The notes beneath the pieces are model-generated. The model made no database searches, was not told where the DNA came from, and worked only from the letters and a program-made list of their open reading frames with translations. Shown here piece after piece: positions 39,945-50,998 of a DNA stretch of 64,000 nucleotides (the first letter of the stretch is position 1; each line of letters starts with the position of its first letter). The stretch comes from Epiperipatus broadwayi. Lineage: Eukaryota; Onychophora; Udeonychophora; Euonychophora; Peripatidae. The translations under genes were made by a program, and so were the position numbers. Location: NCBI GenBank assembly GCA_028023455.1, contig JAQFVV010000021.1, positions 6,846,853-6,910,852 of the forward strand, read 5' to 3'.

Positions 39945-40040
39945 TGTAGTGGTAGAGTATCGGACTCTAGAACGTAAGATCCTAACATTGATTCCAGTTC
40001 TGGTTCTTCAGGAAGTTCAACTTCATTATTGTATTTAATT
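39945..40040 (+). mobile_element. tRNA-like SINE, family S2 (single copy)
   Basis: TTAATGTAGTGGTAGAGTAT resembles the tRNA 5' half with an A box, followed by CGGACTCTAGAACGTAAGAT and TTGATTCCAGTTCTGG near the B-box position, then AAGTTCAACTTC and an AT-rich tail. It aligns with the four tandem units at 49.6-50.2 kb. Not a functional tRNA as far as I can fold it by eye. Confidence 0.7.
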
Positions 40041-41876
40041 TATTATATTAATTTAAATGCATTATGTCTCATGTAAAATTATTGTGTTTATAATATAGGT
40101 TTTAAACTGACTTCAATTTATTGAAAGTTTTGAAATTAAAAAAACAAGTGATATGGGTAATTATATATTATCCTGTCATTCAAGTATGGCAGCTCTGTTT
40201 TTTTTTTAATTATACATATTAAGGGGCATATACAAACTGTTGGGACACACAAGCTGTCATATTTAATTTTTACCATTTTTTATTATTATAAAAATAAAAG
40301 ATATTACACAAGTAATTGTAATTAAAATAAATATGATAATTTAAACTGCCATAAACAGAATAACAAATGGGAGTTATATATGTCAGTGGCCTAAAATTTC
40401 TATTAGCCTGAAAAATCATCTCAAATGCATACTCTTCTTTGTGCAGTTGGGGGATGGGTGGATAGAATTCCATATTTTTCAAAATACTCCACTGCATGGT
40501 CTTTTGACAATGGAAGATTCTAAATTTTAATAATTTTGCAAAAATGTTTCTGAAAAAGCAAAGACACTGAACATAAAGAGTGATGATGAATATAAAAGTG
40601 ATCACAATCTTAAAAAAACATAAAAAAATCCTGACAATATTCAAAAAGTGCTAACATTTTCATGTTATAATATATATAAATTAAATATTGTGGATGGAAT
40701 TTATAATACATTTATTAATATTTTTAAAACTTAACAGGAATTTATAATCGATTTATTAATATTTTTTAAACTTAGGAAATAACATATTTGGTAAAATAAT
40801 ATTGAGAAAAAAGATAAACAAATACTTGTATGACCCTGAAAATAAATAATAAAAACACAGCTTGGGTGCCCCTGAAAATGTATAATAAAAACATATCTGC
40901 CAAGCTTGGGTGATAAGATAATATATAAGTACCATAATATGTTATTATGGGAAAGAAGACATTTTTGTTCTGGTGCTGAAACTTTCAAATGTGCTACCAC
41001 AGTAGCATTGTTAATATTGATTTTTTAAATTAATAATTTAAACGAAGATACAAAAAAAAAAGATAAAATAAGGGATAAAAAGATAACTAGTGTTAAAATA
41101 TTTGGCCTTTTGTGCAATCTTACTTTTAATGTCTAAACAAAATATTTAAAAGGTACACGATAATGAAAAACGGCTAAAGAAGTAATTATAATACATTTTT
41201 ACAATAACTTTAATCAATAGAATAAGTTTTAGATATTAAAGTCTAACAATTTCAAACAATAAATAAAATTAAACTTTGAATATCTTAAATATAAAAGTAT
41301 AAATAAAGTTAAAATATTATAAATATTAATTTATATCATTAATATATGTTTATATGTGTGATATATGGATATACATAATAATTAGAGGAGAAAATTTAGT
41401 TTATATTAAAGCAATTCAAATTAGAAAGGTATTTGATGTTAATAAATATACATCATTAAATATAAATAGTGTCACATGATTAGAAATATGGGATTAGGGT
41501 AGAGAAGTATTTCAGTCACACTAAGTATTATTAGAAATAATTAGGATATATGAACAACCTATATCAGATTAATAAAGAAATAAAATATATATCATGTTAA
41601 ATTTGTGTTTACCGTAGGACTTAACATTTTTCAAATTACTGTTCATATCCTATAAAGATTCAAAATGTTACATTAGAAAGGTTCATTCTTAAGTATCCCT
41701 TGAGTGAAGGTTAGTTATATTTAAATTAGCTTAATATTTTAAGCACCTTTACTTAGCTCTGTAAAATTACAGTTCTAGAATCTTTTTTGCTAGGAGAATA
41801 GAATTATTAAATAAATTATATGAATTCATCGACTATGATTGACTATTACAGATCAGATCAATATATATATATATAT
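40041..41876. other. AT-rich DNA, no gene recognised
   Basis: Two small tandem duplications are visible: GGAATTTATAATNNATTTAT near 40697 and 40738, and a CCCTGAAAAT.TATAATAAAA block with AGCTTGGGTG near 40834-40915. Frames of 90-124 codons on the minus strand (40270-41000) span these and show no domain. I do not call them genes. Confidence 0.5.
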
Positions 41877-44092
41877 TGTAACGATCCGGGGAGAAGGAGA
41901 CTTCACGTAATCTGCACTACGGGGCGCCATCTAGGCATTTCAACCTAGAAAAATTTATAAAGTAGGCAGATACGTAAGTCAAAAAAAAAAAATTTTTTTT
42001 TTTTTTTAATTTTGGTTCCGGTCGTTAGCCCATGTCACTAGCTCAGGGAGTAGCAGAGATTTAATAATATCATATCTTATCTAATTAGATTTCAACATTA
42101 AAAAAATAAATAAAATAAGCCACTGCCAGTAATTAGCATACAAACATTTATTTATGCACATATATATAAGATTTAAAATTATTTTATTATTAGTTTTACA
42201 TTTTAACATTTAACATTATTTTTTAACTTTGATTTTTGACTTTAATTTACCTTTAATTACTATTACATTCTAATTTTACATTTTAATTAAGTTTGCACAG
42301 ATGGGATTATAAAAGCTTGTTATAATAAGTTGCTATAGATCGGTTACATAGATTACACGGTTAAAAACATTCCAAAGTAAACATAAGCGACCAAAATATA
42401 AAATTATTGATTACTGACAATTGCGGAGGGAAATTTATATGTAACCCAATAGTATTCACCATAAGATACTTGCATTGTCACCAATAACTTAAAAAGACAT
42501 CCGAATAAATACATTTTAGATACTCACCGTAAGGTATCATTATTTATCGAATGTCTATATATTTTGATCAAATATGAAAACGCAAACATAGTTAACCGAT
42601 AAACAATCCATGCAAGCGTCTATAAACAACTTAAATTTAATGCACTTTTATTTAGAATCGAGTATGAATACTACATAGATTTGCATTGAAATTAAAATAT
42701 TCTATCCTTATTTAACCTTAGGCTAAAATTCGCAGTCAAACTGGCATCAATCCTTCTGATATATCGATGTATTCAATGTAATACGAAATACGGCAGCACC
42801 AAAAGAATTAAGAAAAGACATTGACTCTCAATCAGATAGGAATATTACATCTATCTAACGAGAAGAACAATAAAAAAAAACTCCATAGAAAGGAACTGCG
42901 TTCTCCGTCTTATAATTCCTTCCATAGGCAACCAGGTGAGTGCGGTGTATATATAAATGATTCTGCCAGTAGCGAATCTCCGATTACATCTACTAACTAC
43001 ATCAATATATCCAATCCATTGACCCAATCTAACAATGACATAAATAACCTAAGATTACCCTCCCCTAATATAACTTTACAAATCTATACAGCCATTCACG
43101 CCCGACTTAAGTTTAACATTTTTTATAATTAATTTAACGGAAAACAAAAATCATAATAAAACTTAAGGAACAAAAAATAAATAAATGGAAATGATTTTAC
43201 AAAATAAATACATTAAATAAAATTATAACTAATTAATAAATAATGTTGGTCAGATAGAATAATATTGCAATTATTTAAATCTGGAAAGTTTTTAATTTAC
43301 TGTTCATAAATTTTAAAGTTCTTACGGTTATTTAAATAGTTCATCTTCATATATTCCTTGCCGTTTGAACGTGAATTCCCATGTCGTCCGAAGATTGGTA
43401 TCCTGTTGGCCGATTTATTTATCCATCCGGAGATTTTTTAGTGTAGTTGGTCCTCAATGTAGAAACGATGGTTCATTTTTCTTCCTTTCTTAGCAGAACT
43501 GAAGGGATTGAAGCTGTGCGTCTTTTTCAATCCCCTCAGCACTAACACCTAGCTGTTACATCGTAATAATCATCAATAACTCCCCTAATAATTTCCAAAC
43601 TTGTCCTTTTATATTACTTTGAAAGATTGACTTAACATTACGTCATCGATGAGATGATCCTTTTCGTTGAGGTCCGATTCCCAATGGATTTATTTCATTT
43701 GCTGAAAGTTTCTATTGTTTTCCTATCTGACTGATGTTTTTACATTTTAAATGCCCAAGGCTGGTTTACATTTAACTAATTAACAATCATTTCCATTTCT
43801 GATTAATTAACCTGTTTTCCAAATCAAAAATATATTTAAAGATAACTTTAAAGATATAATTTTATCTCCAAATCTTTTTAAAATTTAGTTTTAAAATACT
43901 TTTTCTTTAATAAATTTTTATTTTAATAATTTTTCATTATCTGTGCGATTTAATATATAAGAGTTTAAGATGATATTTAATTTCAATTTTTAATTCTTAA
44001 AGAAAATTTTTAAATGCGAACTTTTTAATTTACTTTCATGTTTAATAAATAAAAAAACAACAACAATGTAACGAACGTCTGTGCTCGTTACA
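41877..44092. mobile_element. Possible solo LTR (TG...CA bounded, in a TA tract)
   Basis: Begins TGTAACGATCCGGGGAGAAG and ends AACGTCTGTGCTCGTTACA, so the ends are TGTAACGA...TCGTTACA, a form common in Ty3/Gypsy LTRs. TA repeats lie immediately on both sides. The 2.2-kb segment is less AT-rich than its flanks and has no RT, integrase or protease motif. A 103-codon open frame (42821-43132) shows no domain. A long solo LTR fits best. A TIR or fold-back element is possible, since GTAACGA also forms a local stem at the right end. Confidence 0.45.
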
Positions 44093-44214
44093 ATATATAT
44101 ATATATACAAATTTTTGTGAAAGGAAATAGTTAAAATTGAAAATATGCTTAATGTTATTAAAAATGGAGAAATAATGAGGTATAATTAAAAGATTAGAGT
44201 GTGTATTAAGAAGT

Positions 44215-44790
44215 TTATCTATAACAGTGGCAACTTTTTTCATAGAATAGTGCCACTCAGTGCAAACCATAGTAATCAGTAAATGCTAGGAGATAAGTGC
44301 ATCAAAATACCTCTACAGTGACTATGCCTAAAATATTCCCAAACTAGTTTCGAGCTTGTGAAATTAATCATTGAAGAGATATAGATCTGAGAGCACCTCA
44401 CCCATATCTTTGGATTTAATGAAACCCTCCAGTTGGCCATGTTTTTTTTTTTCATTAACTATTTTTGACTCATAGCTTTATAATTAACTAAAAAGGTAAA
44501 AATGACTTCTTGAGAGTTGCAATAGATTCAAAAATTTAGATGCAGTGCTCCCAGGTCCTAGCTTTCTCACCGAAGAAGGCCAAAAAATAGAACTTGTTCT
44601 GGAGATACAGAATGAATAGGCATTATATAGGGATTTTGTTGCACAAATCTTCTTGCATGCTTCAATTATTACAGTGTATGTTTAGTATGGAGAAAGATGC
44701 TACTGTTTTAAAGGTTGTGTAGGCATAAAAAGTGGTGATAGTCATTAATTCAATAAGTTTTGTATAATAATAAAACTGGTACAATAGGAA
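44215..44790. mobile_element. R2-related fold-back copy
   Basis: Diverged R2 sense blocks (GCAAACCATAGTAATCAGTA, CCAAACTAGTTTCGAGCTTG, GATCTGAGAGCACCTCACCC) turn near 44470 into antisense blocks (GTGCTCCCAGGTCCTAGCTT, GAACTTGTTCTGGAGATACA). It ends beyond TTCAATTATTACAGTG and a GTAGGCATAAAAAGTGGTGA block resembling the R2 terminus. Strongly diverged and non-coding. Confidence 0.65.
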
Positions 44791-45401
44791 TCACCTCTAA
44801 TTCTGGTAAATGAATAGTCATGATCTCTAATTTATACTAATTTGATACCAAGAGATATATTATATATATAATTTAAAAACATTTTAGTAAGACACTAAAA
44901 GAATTTGCTAACATTTAATAATATATAAGTAAGATAACAGCAAGGAAAATTTATGTATATTTGGGATAAATAATTAGACTATATTAATGGAAAATATTTT
45001 ATACATAAATTAAATAATTGTGATAATTGTTTAAATAAAAATACTCATTTCTGTACCCAAAGTCATTGATATTTTTTAAATATTCTCTATTGTTATAAAT
45101 TATTCCATTAAATTAATTTAACATTGGATAAGGAATTACATGTCTTTAATTGAGATATGTATCTTTAGCTTACACAATGATGTCTGTGTATGGACAACTA
45201 TATAATTATCTTCAGAATTATTTAGATAGTGATTAAACTAATCATCAAAGTCCAAAAAGTTCTTTTACTGTAAGTTTTATGATAATAACTATTCATTTAA
45301 AGATAGACAGTACATATATCGATCCAGATGACCATAAATATTAATACTGGTAATAAGATCTGAGAATTTTTTGTTATATTCTGTTTTATAGTATTGTTGA
45401 C

Positions 45402-45440
<39 letters not shown>

Positions 45441-45789
45441 ATTGAGAATTGCTCTTTTGTAATATTATATTCATGGTCAGCATTGGTTTGATGATGATTA
45501 AATTAAGATTTTTTTGGTATGTATCTCTTAAAGCCAATCATTAAGAAAGATTGTTGGTGACTATATACTGCTAATGTTATAATTATTACTTTTATATTTA
45601 TTAACTGTGGTTGTTTCAGATGCTGATCTGATTATTTTGTTTTTCTATTATTGCATTCATTTAAAATGGCAATTGTTTATTATTCCCCTATCCCTCAATA
45701 CCCCCCCCAACTATAATACAAATATACATAAAACTTTCCACCACACATTCTTAAAATTTATATATAAAGTTAGTAACTATATATTTGAT
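44791..45789. other. AT-rich DNA with a (TA)n(TG)n run
   Basis: A compound dinucleotide run lies at about 45402-45440. Short open frames on both strands have no motif. No family repeat was seen. Confidence 0.55.
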
Positions 45790-46761
45790 CAGCGGTCGGC
45801 AACCTTTTAAATATTATGGACCACTAACATAATTTTTAAAGGTACGAATTAATACCAGCATTGAGTATGATTTCATATATATTTATATGTTTTATCCAGT
45901 TTAAAAATTCAATTGTCCAATTATCATATCTTCTAACAATATACCCAGCTCAACTTCACTTCAGTCTTTTAATTTTTTCAATGAGGTCCAAGAGATTGTA
46001 AAAGATACAGAAAGAGACCACATTTGAGATGGATGGATGAAATAAGAAAGTGTGCAGGGGTGATGTGGAGAAGAGAAGCTAAAGATAAGAAAAGATGAAT
46101 TGAACTTGGGAAGACCTTCATCCTGCAGTGGATTGATAATGGTTGATGATGTTGATGGTGATAATGATGATATGTTTTATAATTTGTTAAAGAATTATGT
46201 TTTATTTTGTTAATATAATGTTCATTTTATTTCATAAAAATAAATGAATGTATAAATATATATTTGTTACATTTTATATGTGTAATTTTCTAGTTCTTAT
46301 CTACAAAAATTATTTAAGATTAATAACGAATACCATTCTAAACTTTGATAATTTTTATAGATATGTTTTCCTTCAAAATTCTTTATAAAATTTTTGAGTT
46401 TTAGTTCATCCAATTACCAAGGGTGCACTGTAATCAACTTTGATATCTAGTCAATTGTATAGAGTTCAGTATTCTTATTTTCTTACTATTTCTATGTCCC
46501 TGAATGAGTAGCGGTTAATTAAACGTTTTGAAGTAATTTTTTTGTAAGTCACAGTAGTATTTTGTTACAAATCAATTAGCAATATAATGTTTTTGTTCTA
46601 TTTTACATATAATAATACAGCTTAAACAAAATATATTTTTTATTTTAAAATTTTATTAAATGAGTTTAGTGAATTTAATCAATGTCTGAATTTCTTTGTG
46701 GACCATTAAAATTACATCATGGACCACCTGTGGTCCACAGACAACCGGTCGCCGACTGCTG
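45790..46761. mobile_element. Non-autonomous hAT-type DNA transposon
   Basis: The left terminus CAGCGGTCGGCAACC matches the inverse of the right terminus (CAGCAGTCGGCGACC) at 13 of 15 positions. This is the CAG...GGNAACC style of hAT ends. Flanks TATTTGAT (45782-45789) and TATTAGAC (46762-46769) agree at 6 of 8 bases, consistent with an aged 8-bp target duplication. Subterminal GGACCACTA and TGGACCACC blocks are also inverted. No transposase frame. It is split by an RTE insertion at 45896-46169. Confidence 0.88.
45896..46169. mobile_element. Nested RTE fragment with 5' inversion and target duplication
   Basis: ATATGTTTTAT occurs at 45885-45895 and again at 46170-46180 as an 11-bp target duplication. 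The first part (45896-45988) is RTE sequence in antisense (CCAGTTTAAA...CAATGAGGTC). The second part (about 45987-46169) is the adjoining downstream RTE sequence in sense (CAAGAGATTGTAAAAGA ... GTTGATGGTGATAATGATGA). The two parts meet with almost no sequence lost between them, the signature of twin priming. The 3' tail is TGATGGTGATAATGATGA. Confidence 0.92.
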
Positions 46762-46904
46762 TATTAGACTATTTCCATCATCCAATATTAACTGTTGAAA
46801 ATCTTTTCAAAAAATTCAATTTTTATTGAAACTTTTCAAACATACAACCGTTGGTAATAGAACACTTAGTATATAAAAAAATATTTTTGAGTAGTAGTAT
46901 TTTT

Positions 46905-47018
46905 CAGGTGTTTTTTACCTGAGCAATGGCAGTGCTAGAATGGGAATCAAACATGGTCTGTTAGATCTATTAATATTTACTTTAAGCTGATGCCCTGCCC
47001 AAGTAGGCTATTCTGCCA
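46905..47018 (-). mobile_element. tRNA-like SINE, family S3 (antisense member of a pair)
   Basis: The minus strand reads GGCAGAATAGCCTACTTGGG, then GGCATCAGCTTAAAG, then CATGTTTGATTCCCATTCTA, that is, an A-box-like head and a B-box-like GTTTGATTCCC. It shares its head with the copy at 59.2 kb (GGTAGAATAGCCTACTTG). It is placed head to head with the sense copy that follows. Confidence 0.65.
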
Positions 47019-47220
47019 AGGTTAGAGCATTATTTTAAATTTGCTATTCATGAATGTAAAGGTCCAGGTTCATTTTCTATATTAGGACTGCAACTGAAGA
47101 AGAGAGAAAAAACTACTTGAAATGTTGTGTTATATATTAACCTGTGTGATATTATTAATAATTGAGTGTATCTGAAATGTTTAAATGGAGTTTGAATTTT
47201 TTCAGAAGATATTACATCTT
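47010..47220 (+). mobile_element. tRNA-like SINE, family S3 (sense member of a pair)
   Basis: CAAGGTTAGAGCATTATTTT, CATGAATGTAAAGGTCCAGG, TTCATTTTCTATATTAGGAC, GAAGAAGAGAGAAAA and TTGAAATG-TTAAATGGAGTTT align in order with 59190-59400. The promoter-like head overlaps the opposite copy, so both would fire outward from a shared centre if active. Confidence 0.65.
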
Positions 47221-47394
47221 AAAAATAGTCCAAAATATAATTACTACTAAAATGCTATCAACACAAACTTTTAGACAATCACATAATATAAAAAAATATA
47301 TCTTAGACTTTCATGATACATTTCATGCTAACTAATATTGTTAAGCTATCCCAAGACATAACTTCGAAACATAATTCTTTATCATAAAAATGAC

Positions 47395-47790
47395 CTAATA
47401 AACATCACATGATTACCATTTCCTATGCTAACTTATAACTGTTATTAAAACAGGCAAAACTCTCTATAGGTATTGTCAGTAAGTGCAAGCCAGAGTAATC
47501 AATGGATTCCAGAAGGCTTGTGCATAAAATTCCCATTTAGTGCCTATTCATCCAATACCCCCAGTTTAGTTTCTGCACTGTGGCCTTGGTCAGTGAGGAG
47601 CCCTGGATCTGAGAGCACTGCACCTAGACCTTAGGACCTAATGTAACCATCCAGCAGCCAACTTTTATCTCTACTTAACTACAAAACTATGAGTCTTAAA
47701 TTGAAAATATTGTAATATTTCCAATCCAAGCTCATTAGCTTATATAGTCATATAGGTCTAAACTCAGTTCATTACCTATACATTTTGGTT
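47395..47790 (+). repeat. Repeat R2, sense copy
   Basis: AACAGGCAAAACTCTCTATA, GCAAGCCAGAGTAATCAATG, GATCTGAGAGCACTGCACCT and CTATGAGTCTTAAATTGAAA follow the order of the 24.4-25.3 kb copies. It ends at CCTATACATTTTGGTTT. A 50-base R2 terminal scrap recurs at 48001-48050 (AACAGGCAAAACTCACTATA joined to ATGTGATGTTTATTGG). Confidence 0.85.
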
Positions 47791-48050
47791 TTAGAAAGGT
47801 GACCTACAAGAGTCAGATGTCTTACACTCTTCTCTTTGACATCATTCACTTTAGATTAAATACATTAGTGATTATTCCTAATTATTTATTAGGCTAGAGA
47901 GTGTCATATCATTTTAGAATACGCACTAATCTTGAATTGGGTTATAGTTTATATTTGAGTTAGAAATAATGTGATAACTTCCAGATAATAAATGATTAAA
48001 AACAGGCAAAACTCACTATACGTATGATGGTCATGTGATGTTTATTGGAA

Positions 48051-48477
48051 TAAATCATTAGTGATATTCATTAATATATTTATTTAAAATGAGTCGCCCT
48101 ATAGAGGTGAACAATATTTGTCAATAAAATTATAATTTGTTATTGAGAAATGTTGGACAAATGATACCATGTGCAAGAGATTATGACAAGGGTATCGTAA
48201 ACAGGGTTGGTTCAGCCTGAAATGACACTTGTGAATTATTTATGTTTTTCTGATGTCTTTATTCATATTCAAAAATATTAGTGGAATGGAGGTTTCTAAA
48301 CATATGTTGAGATTTGGAATAATCTTTGGAATATCATAAATTTTGGAATAAAAAAAAACAATTTTTAAAAACCATAGGATAAGTTAATAAAATAATAAAA
48401 TTTTCAATGTGGAGAACATTTACATATAAGATAAAAACTATATTGAAAAGAGTATCAAAGACAGTGGAAGTGGAATA
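48051..48477. other. AT-rich DNA, possibly old R1 remnant
   Basis: A stretch near 48.17-48.29 kb has the spacing of R1 (GGTTGGTTCAGCCTGAAAT, TTATTTATGTTTTTCTGATG) but is strongly diverged. No gene was recognised. Confidence 0.4.
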
Positions 48478-49060
48478 GTGGTAGAAATAATAGTAGTAGT
48501 AGCAGGAAAAGTAACAAAACAGGAACAGTAGTAATAACAATTGTAGTAGCAGCAGAAGCAAAAAAAGAGAAGCAGAAGTAACAGTAGTAATAACAGTAGC
48601 AAGATTAATAGCAATATCAACAGTAGTAGTAGCAAGATTAATAGCAGTATTAGTAACAGTAGCAGTACTAATAGCAGTAGCAGCAGTATCAGGAACAGTA
48701 GAAGTAATAACAGGAGCAGTAACAGTTGCAGTAATAATGGCAGTCACAATAGTAATAGGAGCAGGAGCAATAGCAGTATAAATAACAGTCATACTACCAG
48801 TAGCTATGACAGTACCAATAACAGTACTATTATCAGTAGCAACAATAGTAGTAGCAGAAGTAGCATTAGAAATAGTTATGGCAGCAATAGTAGTAGTAGC
48901 AATTGGTTATTTTTCTTATGGAATATATTTCATTATGGTAAACATTTAAATATAAAACAATTTGAAAATACTAAAGATGATAATAGTAGTAGTGGTAGTA
49001 GCAGTAATTATGGTAAATAGTAATAGCAATGGCAGTAGTAGTAATAATGACAATTTTCAT
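48478..49060. repeat. Degenerate AGT/AGC trinucleotide tract
   Basis: Nearly 600 bases of imperfect AGTAGTAGCAGCAGAAG-type sequence, with AACAGTAGC and AATAGCAGT patterns of 6-12 base higher-order units. A short non-repetitive gap lies near 48.9-48.97 kb. The 152-codon minus-strand frame (48792-48334, Thr/Ala/Leu rich) is a by-product of the repeat, not a gene. Confidence 0.85.
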
Positions 49061-49647
49061 TGAGTTACCAAAGGGTTAACTCAATCTGGGCAGCAAGGGA
49101 TCTGAGCTCAGCTTTGTTAAACAGCTATTTATCAATCAGTATGATCAGCTTTTATTGAAACAATGTAGCTGAGAATAAAATACAATGCTGTTAAAGCTTT
49201 TTAAAAGAAGAGTTTGTAAAGAAGAGATTAAAACACAGTATCATATCAAATAAATGTGGTTGAGAGGTTGGTCTCTATAGATATGTAAAACTCAGTTTGA
49301 CTTTTAGTTTGTCTATTTCATCGCTTTTTTATTTATCTACTTCTAAAATTAGGTACTCATTGACAAATAGCTACTAACAATTTGGATGAATATCTTAGTT
49401 ATTCTGTGTAGATACTAGAATAAAATATTGAATTTATTTTGGTAATTTTTCAACTAAGAAAATTCACACCTGCACATGTGTAATTTTTTAAATAAATTTT
49501 CCCACATTCTCATTGCTTAGGCTTAAATTTAAAAATTATGTCAAGTAATATTCAATTAATTTATGGATATAATGTCATAGCACTTTTTCAATACAGATTA
49601 GGAATGTAAACAAATGAAATAATATATTAAATAATAATTTAATAATC
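49061..49647. other. AT-rich DNA, nothing recognised
   Basis: No motif-bearing frame or family repeat. Confidence 0.55.
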
Positions 49648-50190
49648 TGCATGCTTTGGTGGAGTGATGAGGTAGAAGACTGGAATTCAAGATCCATAAA
49701 TTGAGCCCAGCTCTAACAGTTTGGACGCTTGAACTTTCTGAATAATAAACCATTGTATTATTATATTCTTTCTGAGTTCCCAGAATGCTTTGGTGCAGTG
49801 GTAGAGTGACAAAATTCAGTCCGTGAATCATAGCCCAGCTCTGCTACATCTGGTGCTTGAACTTCTTATAAGTTCCTAAATAATAAATCATTTAAATATT
49901 ATATTTTCTGAGTTCCCAGCATGCTTTGGTGCAATGGTAGAAAGGAAAACCCTGGAGCTCAGGGTCAATGGATGGCAGCCCAGCTTTTCCACATTGGGTG
50001 TTTTAATTTTTTACAAAGTCTAAAATAACAAATCATTTAATTATTATCTTCTTTCCAAGTTCCCAGCATGCTTTGGTATAGTGGTACAATGGGAAACTCT
50101 GGAGCTCAGGGAAAAATGGATCAAAGACCAGCTCTGCTACATCTGGTGGTCAAACTTCTCATGAGCTCCTGAATTATAAAACATTTAAAT
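49648..50190 (+). repeat. Four tandem copies of SINE-like family S2
   Basis: Units begin at about 49649, 49783, 49919 and 50068 with GCATGCTTTGGTGCAGTGGT (variants), giving periods of roughly 134, 136 and 149 bases. Each unit continues TAGA-TG, a CTCTGGAGCTCAGGG-type block, CCCAGCTCTGCTACATCTGG, CTTGAACTTCT and AATAAATCATTTAAATATTA, then TTCTGAGTTCCCA before the next unit. The first 25 bases resemble the 5' half of a tRNA with an A box (GTGCAGTGGTAGAG). Confidence 0.88.
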
Positions 50191-50212
50191 ATTTTTCAAC
50201 TCACTGATTCTT

Positions 50213-50302
50213 TTACCATGTATGCGGTGAGGTGTATCAGTTGTATAAGATGAATTGGATAGCTGTGGAGAGTTTCAAATATGAGTTCAAGTCTCTCATA
50301 AT
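50213..50302 (+). repeat. Repeat R1, 3'-end fragment
   Basis: GGTGTATCAGTTGTATAAGA and AATATGAGTTCAAGTCTCTC match the R1 terminus. Only the last 90 bases are present. Confidence 0.8.
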
Positions 50303-50689
50303 TAGGAAAAGGGCGTTAATATATTTTTTTATTATCCATATTGATTATCTTTGAAAATATTTATTAAATTAAAGCAGAATCTACTGCAAATCCCTAGAAG
50401 CTATATATAAACTATAAAAACTAGCTCCCACTTTAATTTCATTTACATAACTATTATTATTTACATTTTAAAATGTTAATTATATGAATAACTGAAATAA
50501 AGGACGAAGGGGAAGGAACAAGATAATCGGAATAAGAGATTGCAATATTAAAAAAAGAGCTGAATACCCAGCTATAACTTTACAGATTAGAATGAAATAA
50601 CTTTTATCATGTTTGGGTTAATTATTGTGTTAGTGATTATTTACATAATATTTAAGTACATATATATTGTCTATACTAAACTTAATGTA
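50303..50689. other. AT-rich DNA, nothing recognised
   Basis: No motif-bearing frame or family repeat. Confidence 0.55.
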
Positions 50690-50998
50690 ATTATAAGGGA
50701 CTTGAATTTATACTTTCAAACACCCAAAGCTATTCAATCCATCTCATACAGCGGATGCACATGACCACATACATGTAAAAAAAATAAATGATCTCCAACA
50801 TATAGGATTTTGCATTGTATATGTATGTGGGGGAAATGGTGATCTGGACAACTGATGAGTGCTGGTTCAGCACAAAATATGTATATTGGAAATCATTTAT
50901 CTTTTACAAATGTATGTGATCACATATATCAGTTGTATAATATATATTGGATAGCTGTGGGGTGTTTGAAAGTCTGAATTCAAGTCTCTTATCATTAT
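50690..50998. mobile_element. R1 fold-back element
   Basis: Opens with antisense R1 (GGGACTTGAATTTATACTTT...CATGACCACATACATGTAAA) and switches near 50815 to sense R1 (GATGAGTGCTGGTTCAGCAC...GTTTGAAAGTCTGAATTCAA). Same layout as the copies at 36.7 and 37.4 kb. Confidence 0.8.

Noticed and set aside
40270-41000. Minus-strand frames of 124 and 89 codons
   Set aside because: Hydrophobic and low-complexity, one spanning a small tandem duplication. No motif.
48334-48792. 152-codon Thr/Ala/Leu-rich frame
   Set aside because: Product of the degenerate AGT/AGC repeat with no domain.
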